Below, piece after piece: positions 24,181 through 30,685 of a stretch of DNA of 30,685 nt. The position numbers were made by a program, and so were the translations under genes. The stretch is from the NCBI GenBank assembly GCA_949739095.1, contig CATIYX010000254.1, forward strand, positions 1 to 30,685. Direction: 5' to 3'. Source of the stretch: an uncultured Clostridia bacterium (GTDB taxonomy: Bacteria; Bacillota; Clostridia; RUG12999). The notes under the pieces were generated by a model that did not search any database, was not told the DNA's origin, and saw nothing but the letters and a program-made list of their open reading frames with translations. How positions within the stretch are numbered: position 1 is the stretch's first letter; every line of letters starts with the position of its first letter.

Positions 24181-24777
24181 ATGGAAAATCAATTGTTTTA
24201 TGAATTGGGCGATAGCTTGTATGTGAATGTGACCAACCGCTGCACAAATTGTTGTACGTTTTGTATCAGAGACCATAGCGGTGTGGGTGGATATGATTTA
24301 TGGCTTGCACAGGAGCCGACGTTGGAAGATATGATCCAGGAACTGGATGCTGTGAATTTGAACCAATATCAAGAAATTGTCTTTTGCGGATATGGAGAAC
24401 CGCTGATGCGGCTGGATGAAGTGGTGGCGCTGGCAGCAGAAATGAAAAATCGGGTGAATATCAAGGTTCGTGTGAACACAAATGGACATGCAAATTTGAT
24501 TTTTGGGTGTGACGTAACGCCGCAGCTAAGGGGAATTGATACACTGTCCATCAGTCTGAATGCACGGGACGAAGCACAATATGATGAAATTTGCAGACCA
24601 TCACTGGAAGGGGCATATGAAGCGGTGAAGGAGTTTGCGCGTCTTAGCAAAAAACATGTGAAACAAGTGGTTTTATCGGTGGTTGATACCATTATATCAG
24701 AGGAAGATATTGCAAAATGTCAAGAAATTGCGGCAGAGATTGGCGTGCCGCTGCGCGTCCGACACTATGAAGATTAA
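24181..24777 (+). CDS. TatD-associated radical SAM protein
   Basis: Encodes 198 aa, short for a radical SAM enzyme but right for the TatD-linked family (TIGR04038, named from memory). Cys21, Cys25 and Cys28 make the CxxxCxxC that holds the SAM-cleaving 4Fe-4S cluster. FCGYGEPLMR is the GGE-like SAM-binding motif, and RVNTNGHAN and LSISLNA are further barrel strands. No extra C-terminal cluster domain is present. The enzyme should generate a 5'-deoxyadenosyl radical, but the substrate of this family is, to my knowledge, not established. It is almost certainly co-transcribed with tatD, 18 bp away. Confidence 0.88.
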   Translation: MENQLFYELGDSLYVNVTNRCTNCCTFCIRDHSGVGGYDLWLAQEPTLEDMIQELDAVNLNQYQEIVFCGYGEPLMRLDEVVALAAEMKNRVNIKVRVNTNGHANLIFGCDVTPQLRGIDTLSISLNARDEAQYDEICRPSLEGAYEAVKEFARLSKKHVKQVVLSVVDTIISEEDIAKCQEIAAEIGVPLRVRHYED

Positions 24778-24802
24778 ACATAAATGAATGTTTTTTGTTT
24801 TT
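24776..24802 (+). terminator. Weak terminator after the radical SAM gene
   Basis: AAACAT / ATGTTT stem with a 6-nt loop, overlapping the stop codon and followed by TTTGTTTTT. The stem is AT-rich and short, so termination may be partial. Confidence 0.45.
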
Positions 24803-24815
24803 GTGAGACCACACC

Positions 24816-24845
24816 TTGACTTTCTTAAAATTCTTAGAGTATAAT
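24816..24845 (+). promoter_or_regulatory. Strong sigma-A promoter of the T-box operon
   Basis: TTGACT (24816-24821), an 18-bp spacer and a perfect TATAAT (24840-24845). Transcription would begin near 24852, just before the T-box leader. Confidence 0.8.
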
Positions 24846-24851
24846 AAAGAC

Positions 24852-25160
24852 AAATAGAATAGATAGAAAAGCTAAGATGGAGAGGAGTAGCCGGTGTTTA
24901 CTTTGTTTTAGAGAGGAATCGCTATGAGCTGAAAACGGTTCTATCAAAGACGCCAGTGAAGTTCGCTCCTGAGCTCGCATATTGAAAAGAGAGTAGGTAT
25001 GCGCGGAATTTTCCACGTTATAGGAAAAGGATATCGGTTATGAAACCTGTATCTGCCAAAAGAGGGCAGTGTTTGTGCACTGCTGAAATTGGGTGGTACC
25101 ACGAATTAGAGACTAAAGTCTGTCGTCCCATGTTGTTGCATGGAATGGCAGGCTTTTTTT
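24852..25160 (+). ncRNA. T-box riboswitch leader, probably phenylalanine-specific (TTC specifier)
   Basis: The T-box sequence AATTGGGTGGTACCACG lies at 25087-25103. A terminator follows: GTCTGTCGTCCCATG / CATGGAATGGCAGGC (25118-25153) and seven T residues to 25160. Stem I is visible: GGAG (24879) pairs with CTCC (24966), AGTA (24886) faces GAA (24958) as the S-turn, and GGTGTTT (24893) pairs with the strand just before GAA. In this geometry the specifier is TTC at 24962-24964 (GAA-G-TTC-G), a Phe codon; GTT read one base earlier would be the alternative. Uncharged tRNA would free the operon from termination, so the two genes downstream should rise when the cognate amino acid is short. Confidence 0.9.
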
Positions 25161-25187
25161 GATGAATTAAAGGAGGGAACGGGCAAT

Positions 25188-26489
25188 ATGTATTGGAACG
25201 AAGAAATTGAGTGTATGAGCAAAGAACAAATGTGTGAGTTGCAAAGCAAACGCCTGGTTGATACGGTGAAACGGGTATATGAAAATGTACCGTTCTATCG
25301 TAAGAAAATGGAGGAAATGGGCGTGATGCCGGAAGATATCCGGTCAGTGGAAGATTTGCATAAACTGCCGTTTACGACCAAAATGGATTTGCGTGACAAT
25401 TATCCGTTTAACACGTTTGCCTGTCCGATGGAAGATGTGGTACGTATTCACGCATCCAGTGGTACAACGGGAAAGCAGACTGTTGTAGGATATACGGAGC
25501 AGGACCTTGAGGTATGGGCGGAATGCGTGGCGCGGGGAATGACTGCATTGGGCGTTACAAAAAAAGACAGGGTGCATGTTTCCTATGGATATGGATTGTT
25601 CACAGGAGGATTGGGGGCGCATGGCGGAGCGGAATATTTAGGGGCAACAGTTGTGCCCGCATCCACAGGTAATACCAGCCGCCAAGTACAAATGTTAGTG
25701 GATTTTCAATCAACTGTGTTGTGCTGCACGCCTTCTTATGCGCTTTATATTGCTGATGAAATGCAAAAAATGGGGATTACCAAAGACCAGTTGAATTTGA
25801 AATTCGGATGTTTTGGTGCAGAACCATGGACAGAACATATGAGAGCGGAGATTGAGAATAAATTAGGATTGGAAGCGCATGATATCTATGGGTTGAGTGA
25901 AATTATGGGACCGGGTGTATCGATGGACTGCACTGAGAAAACTGGATTGCATATCCATGCGGACCATTTTATTCCGGAAATTATTAACCCCGAAACGGGC
26001 GAGGTTTTGCCGGAGGGAGAGGAAGGAGAACTTGTGTTTACTTGTATCACCAAACAGGCGTTGCCGTTGATTCGCTACCGCACCAAAGATTTGTCCAGAT
26101 TGACGTGGGAAACTTGTGGTTGCGGCAGAACATTGCCACGCATGGAAAAAGTGACGGGTCGCTGTGATGATATGTTAATTATCCGCGGCGTGAACGTGTT
26201 CCCCTCTCAAATTGAATCTGTATTGTTAGAGTATGGGCAGGTAGAGCCACATTACATGATTTATGTAGACCGTAAAGGATTACTGGACACGATGGAAGTT
26301 CATGTGGAAATGACAGAAGAACTGTTTTCCGATGCGGTGCGTAATATTGAAGCACATGAGAAAAAATTACGGCAAAGACTGGAATCCGTTTTGGGCATCA
26401 GTGCGGCAGTCAAACTGGTAGAACCGCGTAGCATTCCAAGAAGCGAAGGAAAAGCAAAACGGGTGATAGACAATCGAAAATTAGTTTAA
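25188..26489 (+). CDS. Phenylacetate--CoA ligase family protein
   Basis: Encodes 433 aa from ATG 25188, which follows AAAGGAGGG. An in-frame ATG at 25140 is rejected because it lies inside the leader terminator. It is an adenylate-forming enzyme: P-loop SSGTTGK (90-96), YGLSE (234-238), RTKDLSRLT, and the C-terminal PRSEGKAKRVIDNR with the catalytic Lys region. Members activate aryl acids such as phenylacetate or indoleacetate with ATP and CoA. In anaerobes they often sit with aromatic 2-oxoacid ferredoxin oxidoreductases, where the reaction can also run to conserve energy. Here only an ACT gene follows. Control by a probable Phe T-box means expression on shortage, which argues for a biosynthetic or salvage use of aryl acids. 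Confidence 0.9.
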   Translation: MYWNEEIECMSKEQMCELQSKRLVDTVKRVYENVPFYRKKMEEMGVMPEDIRSVEDLHKLPFTTKMDLRDNYPFNTFACPMEDVVRIHASSGTTGKQTVVGYTEQDLEVWAECVARGMTALGVTKKDRVHVSYGYGLFTGGLGAHGGAEYLGATVVPASTGNTSRQVQMLVDFQSTVLCCTPSYALYIADEMQKMGITKDQLNLKFGCFGAEPWTEHMRAEIENKLGLEAHDIYGLSEIMGPGVSMDCTEKTGLHIHADHFIPEIINPETGEVLPEGEEGELVFTCITKQALPLIRYRTKDLSRLTWETCGCGRTLPRMEKVTGRCDDMLIIRGVNVFPSQIESVLLEYGQVEPHYMIYVDRKGLLDTMEVHVEMTEELFSDAVRNIEAHEKKLRQRLESVLGISAAVKLVEPRSIPRSEGKAKRVIDNRKLV

Positions 26490-26504
26490 ACAGGAGGCGG
26501 GTTT

Positions 26505-26930
26505 ATGACAATCAAACAAGTATCTGTATTTTTAGAAAATCGTCCGGGACGGCTGGCAGAAGTTTTGGGACTTTTAAAAGAAAATAAAGTGAATATTTAT
26601 GCGTTATATGTTTCTGATACCACACAATTTGGTATTTTGCGGCTTATTGTAGATCAGCCGGAAGCAGCATTTGCCGCGTTGAAAGAGAATAGCATGACAG
26701 CGACACTCACGGATGTGATTGGCGTTTCCATGCAGGATGAGTGTGGTGCGTTGTATGAAATTATACACACCATTAAAGAAGAAGGCGTTTCGATTGAATA
26801 TATGTATGCGTTTGCGGGACGAAAGGGAACCAATCCAGCTGCTCTGGTCATTCGTCCGGCAGATATGCGTGAAATGATAGATATGCTGCAAAGCAAAGGG
26901 TTTAAATTGCTGTCATTGGAAGAGATTTAG
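26505..26930 (+). CDS. Tandem ACT-domain protein
   Basis: Encodes 141 aa containing two ACT domains and nothing else. The first begins QVSVFLENRPGRLAEVLGLL (residues 4-70) and the second covers about 72-141. ACT domains bind amino acids, and stand-alone doubles of this type are commonly found next to phenylacetate-CoA ligases in Bacillota and archaea. It probably senses an aromatic amino acid and modulates the ligase, though direct proof is lacking. It starts 15 bp after the ligase stop with AGGAGG in the gap, so it is in the same T-box-controlled operon. A strong terminator follows about 70 bp downstream. Confidence 0.9.
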   Translation: MTIKQVSVFLENRPGRLAEVLGLLKENKVNIYALYVSDTTQFGILRLIVDQPEAAFAALKENSMTATLTDVIGVSMQDECGALYEIIHTIKEEGVSIEYMYAFAGRKGTNPAALVIRPADMREMIDMLQSKGFKLLSLEEI

Positions 26931-26999
26931 AAATGGAAAAGGTGTTGTCTATAAACTGAGAAAGAATGAGACGTTTGAAGCGTTTCAGCATTATTTTAT

Positions 27000-27042
27000 G
27001 GCAAAATGGCATAGCGAAAGCTATGCCATTTTGCCTATTTTT
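27000..27042 (+). terminator. Strong hairpin terminator between convergent transcripts
   Basis: Perfect 16-bp stem GGCAAAATGGCATAGC / GCTATGCCATTTTGCC closed by GAAA, followed by TATTTTTA. It ends the ACT operon and faces the minus-strand peptidase gene, for which it could also act as a barrier. A second small hairpin, AAATCCG / CGGATTT, lies at 27058-27075. Confidence 0.88.
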
Positions 27043-27074
27043 ATAAGGGAACCGTCGAAATCCGGCGGCGGATT

Positions 27075-30000
27075 TTATTTTTCCAGCATTCGGTCTATCA
27101 TGATTTTGGTTTCTCCTCTTGTGACAAATTGGTCAGGGCGAATAGAGCCATCTTCATAGCCATGGATATATCCTGCGTTCATCATTTTTGCCAGTGCATT
27201 TGCATACCATGCACTATTATCTATATCAATCGCTTGTAGCGTTGTATCGCCGTTATAGATGAACTTTGAAAGTATTGATGCAAGTTCTGCACGTGTGATA
27301 TTTTGATTTGGTTTAAAACTGCCATCTTCATAGCCTGCCATAATACCTTTTTCGCAAAGGGAAGAAACTGCACTGTAGTACCAGGCATCAGCCGGAACAT
27401 CTGAAAATGTGATTCCATTTTGCGCTGCACGTGGATCGGCAATAATGCGCGATATCATCTGCGCCGTTTCTGCGCGTGTGATATTGTCGTCCAGTGCAAG
27501 AGAACCATCGCTTCTACCCTGCATGTATTCTACAGGATTTTTCGTCAATCGCGGCGTGACCTCCAAAGTGTCTGCATTTCCATAGTATGCAAAATCGAAT
27601 TTTGCCCTATCCGCTGCGGATTTGCCAAGTACGGCAAATACTCTCTTTTGGCTTATCAGGCTGTCGACAAAATCAGCGTATTCTTTAATATCCTGAACAG
27701 TAGTTTGAAGCATTTCGTTTCTGAGTTGTTCACACTTCTCGGGAGTTTTTTTCTCCAGTGCAAAGGTTGCTCCGTGTTCCGAGGATTTATACTCCCATTC
27801 GTCAAATTCCTGAACGGTGGAGACGATATAGGAGTTCAGTTCATTCTGCGTCATGTTCAGATTCCGCAAATAATTGCCAATTCCTAGCCATAGTTCGATG
27901 GCAAAATCAATATCGGCAAGACCTGTAACAGCGCTAACCATTCCGTCCTCGCGGAAGGAAATGTTTGCACCGTACGCACCATGCTTTCCACGCATGACAG
28001 GGTATATATATTTCGTGGTCAATACTTTTCCCAGAACAGCCATTTTTCCGGAATATTTTTCTTCGCCGTAAGTTGCCGCTATCATGAAATGGTTTGCGTC
28101 AGTAAGCTTGGTAATTGTCGCTGCACTATAGTAACCTGCCGGCAGGTTCAGTGCTGCACTTTTGCGATTCTCTGCGTCCTGAAACAGTTCGCATACGGTG
28201 TTTTTGAATGCGTTATAATCCGCGCTGCTCCCGACATATTCTACAACAGGCTTGCTGCTTAGTATTATTTTTTCCGCCTGAGATTTTATTTTTTTCAGTA
28301 TTTTTTCTGCATTGTTTATATTAAGGTTTTGCAAAAAATGGCAATACTGCGGAGAGTCTTTCACAATGGTGTTATCAGGAACAAAAATGCTGAAACGTCC
28401 GCCTGCCGACAGCGCGGAGTCTTTTAATGCACTGCTTACAAAATATGGATCATAATAGCTGTTAATGATTTCTTTAGGAGCTTTAGAGATATACTCTTTC
28501 AGCGCATCTACATTCCACATTTCTTCCGACTTTAAAAACGCCATTGCTTTTTGCAGACTGTCAGATTTGTTTTCACCTGAAAGCCATAAATTAAGATGCG
28601 GATTGATTTCCTCGCTGTTTTGTGCATTCTCCAGTGGCAAAATAGAGGCAAAAAAACTACTGTCTGATTGATCCGCCTGATACTGCCAAAACGCATACAT
28701 GAGGTGTACATAGTCCAAATCTTTCGTTTCTATATCAAGCGGGAAATACAGGCTTGCAGAACTTTCATCACTTTTTTCGGTAAAATAGAAAGGAATACCG
28801 TTTTGTTCCGCATAAACAGAATCGGATTTTTGAGGAGCATCTTTCACTTCATCAAGCGTCAGAAATGGAATTTTATCAACAACAGAAGGGTCATCCGCAG
28901 CATCGTTCCACTTTTGAAATTCCTCTGTTTCGCGTTTGATTCGTTGAAGTTCCTCTGCGCGTACAGTGACAACGCTGTCCTCCGCGTCAAACATGCCGTT
29001 CCCCGAAACCACTGTCAAGCTGCACGAATTCCCCGTAAAATACTTTTGCAAAAGTTCATGAAAATATTCTTTGTGGTTTTTGTAATACTCCCGCATGGAG
29101 TGGGTTTCCGTATATGCAAGCGGATTATCCTGATAAAGCAGTCCGATGAAAACGCTATCATAATTCTGATAAAAATAACGGTTGTCATTGTCAACAAATG
29201 CGTCAATAGCCGCGCTGTCTATGCCGTTTTCATCAAGGTCTTTTAGAACTTCGCCATATGCCGTAATGATGTCATCTTTTTGATGGATTGGCACTTCGGA
29301 AATCATCAATGCCAATGTTGTTATGCCGCCTGTGTTTCCGCCTGAAATATAGGTGTTCGTCAGACCTGTTTTTTCTTCCATTTTTTGCTTAATAATGTCA
29401 AAAACGATTTCATTCGCAAACCGTTCTTTGGGGTCAGCTGTTGCCGGAACGCCGGAGGACATAAAACCGATATCAACGGTTTTAGTATTTTCATCGATGT
29501 TGTATTCCTGTATTGTATTCTGAGGTATTTGCTTTGTGTCATCAAAAGATATATTCGGTGCGTTTGCTGTGTTTTCAGAAAAAAATACGTCAAGTGTGTC
29601 CAGGGTTTTGTGGATATCCTGTTTGCCGGAAAGATAGGTCATGCTGTTTGAGGGAATATAATAGGTATTGTAAACGCGAAGCAAATCTTCATAGGTAAGA
29701 TTTTTAATGTCTGCAAGTTCGCCGCCCGCGCTGAAAACAGGCGTCGTATCGCCATAGATGCCACGATATAATTTATCCGCGAGAAAATTGACGGAATTCT
29801 CCGCCGTATTTAAGTTTTTGATTCTCAATTCGTTATAAACCACGCCGTTATACCGTGCCGCGCCATCTACATATTCAATACGAATCCCCTGCTGCCGGAA
29901 GATGTTTTCATCGGTTAGAAATAGCGGATGAAATATTCCATTCATATAAACGTCAATCATGTTGTAATATTCCGTAGCATTTTGAGTTTGTATGAGATAA

Positions 30001-30380
30001 TAGGTACAGTCGTCAGCGGTTATCCCGTTTAATCTGAGAGATGAGGAACCATTCTGTATGTAATGCATAATATTTTTTGTTGGATATTTTTCACTTCCGC
30101 AAAAAAGTGCATGTTCCAGAACATGGTTTGCGCCCTTGCTATCGACAGGTGGTGTTTTAAAGCCAATCACAAATTCACGGTTTTCGCTGTTGTTGTCGTT
30201 ATAAATAACTTCCGCGCCGGTCTTGTTGTGTCTGTAGCGATATACAGTTCCCCCCAATGCTTCACTTTCCTGTGTGCTAATCAAGGTAAATGTGTCCTTG
30301 TCCGCTGCCAGTACGGCAGTAAACATGGCATTACATACCAAAATTGCCGCAAGAGCAAAAAGAATGAGTTTTTTTTTCAT
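27075..30380 (-). CDS. Secreted M16C (presequence-protease-like) metallopeptidase with C-terminal SLH anchors
   Basis: Encodes 1101 aa; on the minus strand AAAAGGAG lies 9 bp before ATG. A signal peptide (cleavage near VLA-AD, residue 25) is followed by a full PreP-type M16C peptidase, with the inverted zinc motif His86-x2-Glu89-His90 (HVLEH) and third ligand Glu184 in GVVYNE; the 94-residue spacing matches the family. GFKTPPVDSKGANH and LFCGSEKYP are PreP signatures. M16C enzymes are closed two-half chambers that degrade short unfolded peptides. The last about 130 residues are SLH repeats: a partial first one (GSLALDDNITRAE) and two complete ones with TRAE and TRGE. It would be a peptide-degrading enzyme held on the wall. 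It stands alone, convergent to the ACT operon. Confidence 0.92.
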   Translation of the reverse strand: MKKKLILFALAAILVCNAMFTAVLAADKDTFTLISTQESEALGGTVYRYRHNKTGAEVIYNDNNSENREFVIGFKTPPVDSKGANHVLEHALFCGSEKYPTKNIMHYIQNGSSSLRLNGITADDCTYYLIQTQNATEYYNMIDVYMNGIFHPLFLTDENIFRQQGIRIEYVDGAARYNGVVYNELRIKNLNTAENSVNFLADKLYRGIYGDTTPVFSAGGELADIKNLTYEDLLRVYNTYYIPSNSMTYLSGKQDIHKTLDTLDVFFSENTANAPNISFDDTKQIPQNTIQEYNIDENTKTVDIGFMSSGVPATADPKERFANEIVFDIIKQKMEEKTGLTNTYISGGNTGGITTLALMISEVPIHQKDDIITAYGEVLKDLDENGIDSAAIDAFVDNDNRYFYQNYDSVFIGLLYQDNPLAYTETHSMREYYKNHKEYFHELLQKYFTGNSCSLTVVSGNGMFDAEDSVVTVRAEELQRIKRETEEFQKWNDAADDPSVVDKIPFLTLDEVKDAPQKSDSVYAEQNGIPFYFTEKSDESSASLYFPLDIETKDLDYVHLMYAFWQYQADQSDSSFFASILPLENAQNSEEINPHLNLWLSGENKSDSLQKAMAFLKSEEMWNVDALKEYISKAPKEIINSYYDPYFVSSALKDSALSAGGRFSIFVPDNTIVKDSPQYCHFLQNLNINNAEKILKKIKSQAEKIILSSKPVVEYVGSSADYNAFKNTVCELFQDAENRKSAALNLPAGYYSAATITKLTDANHFMIAATYGEEKYSGKMAVLGKVLTTKYIYPVMRGKHGAYGANISFREDGMVSAVTGLADIDFAIELWLGIGNYLRNLNMTQNELNSYIVSTVQEFDEWEYKSSEHGATFALEKKTPEKCEQLRNEMLQTTVQDIKEYADFVDSLISQKRVFAVLGKSAADRAKFDFAYYGNADTLEVTPRLTKNPVEYMQGRSDGSLALDDNITRAETAQMISRIIADPRAAQNGITFSDVPADAWYYSAVSSLCEKGIMAGYEDGSFKPNQNITRAELASILSKFIYNGDTTLQAIDIDNSAWYANALAKMMNAGYIHGYEDGSIRPDQFVTRGETKIMIDRMLEK

Positions 30381-30586
30381 ACTTCAATTCTCCTTTTCTG
30401 TGTGTTTGTTGATTGTCGGTATAGATAGTATATAAAACAATTATTAAGATTTTACAAACGAAATTATAAAATAGTTGTAAAATTTGATATAGAAACTATT
30501 AAATAGCGGGTGCAGAAGGCTTTTTCGGATAAGGGATAAGGATTGAAAAGAATGGGACATTATGGTAAAATAGTCACAAAGTGACT
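30381..30586. other. Upstream region of the M16C gene, with a small perfect hairpin
   Basis: AT-rich region that must hold the minus-strand promoter of the peptidase gene; TATACT near 30408 is a candidate -10, but no good -35 is evident. AATAGTCAC-AAA-GTGACTATT (30569-30589) is a perfect 9-bp hairpin that abuts the repeat element. No gene is visible. Confidence 0.4.
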
Positions 30587-30685
30587 ATTATAAAATCAAA
30601 AGCGCCGCCGAATTGTTTCATCGCTTCGCTCGAAACCGGCGATGCGCAAAATTATACCAGTCCGCGTTGCGGACATGGTATAATA
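30587..30685 (+). repeat. Structured repeat element, copy 2 (short form, cut by window end)
   Basis: Starts with ATTATAAAATC and TCAAAAGCGCCGCCGAAT, matching copy 1 in 26 of 27 positions but on the opposite strand. It folds as nested stems: GCGC / GCGC, GCCG / CGGC and GTTTC / GAAAC around an ATCGCTTCGCTC loop (30602-30647). Then come AAATTATACCAGTC, the perfect hairpin GTCCGC-GTT-GCGGAC (30660-30674) and TGGTATAATA at the window edge. Relative to copy 1 it lacks the central stretch of about 130 bp. The far palindrome seen in copy 1 would lie outside the window. Confidence 0.7.

Noticed and set aside
25140..25187. Upstream start adding 16 residues to the phenylacetate-CoA ligase
   Set aside because: The ATG lies in the 3' arm of the T-box terminator, and AAAGGAGGG is correctly placed only for ATG 25188.

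Overview
The window looks like the chromosome of an anaerobic Gram-positive bacterium of the Clostridia (Bacillota). Evidence: strong AGGAGG-type ribosome sites, S-layer homology (SLH) cell-wall anchors on three proteins, exported proteins carrying the copper-amine-oxidase-N type 'stalk' domain, a T-box leader, a TyrA with a C-terminal ACT domain, and a MetG with a C-terminal EMAP-type domain. I cannot name a genus. No phage, CRISPR array or intact transposase is visible.

Layout. (1) Positions 1-4783: the tail of an SLH protein cut by the window edge, then a 1365-aa secreted heparinase II/III-like protein with three SLH repeats. (2) Positions 5009-19470: a LysR regulator followed by two transcription units on the same strand. 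Unit A (6094-14446) encodes an iron-type alcohol dehydrogenase, an aldo/keto reductase, an exported esterase, an NADPH-FMN-reductase-like Cys-motif flavoprotein, an exported alpha/beta hydrolase, a second Cys-motif flavoprotein, a lipoprotein with two flavodoxin domains, and another aldo/keto reductase. Unit B (14655-19426) encodes a 1304-aa exported fusion (carboxymuconolactone-decarboxylase-like repeats, stalk domain, two cupins, carboxylesterase) and an exported single flavodoxin. Both units start from promoters carrying the same 46-bp block, which ends exactly at the -35 hexamer with a 17-bp spacer to the -10. (3) Positions 19471-20286: a gene-poor stretch with tRNA-Ser(CGA) on the minus strand and one copy of a structured repeat. 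(4) Positions 20287-24777: metG, tyrA, tatD and a TatD-associated radical SAM gene. (5) Positions 24816-26930: a T-box leader, probably phenylalanine-specific, in front of a phenylacetate-CoA ligase and a double-ACT protein. (6) Positions 27075-30380, minus strand: a secreted M16C (PreP-type) peptidase with SLH anchors. (7) From 30587 to the end: a second copy of the structured repeat, in opposite orientation.

The strongest candidate for an undescribed system is region 2. Its two transcription units appear co-regulated. Together they place esterases, cupins, decarboxylase-like domains and flavodoxins outside the membrane, while the matching dehydrogenase, reductases and flavoproteins stay inside. 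My working guess is stepwise breakdown or detoxification of an external ester whose carbonyl or alcohol products are handled in the cytoplasm. The substrate is unknown, and the role of exported flavodoxins is unexplained. The second candidate is the structured repeat, whose two copies conserve hairpins with one C-G to U-G pair change.
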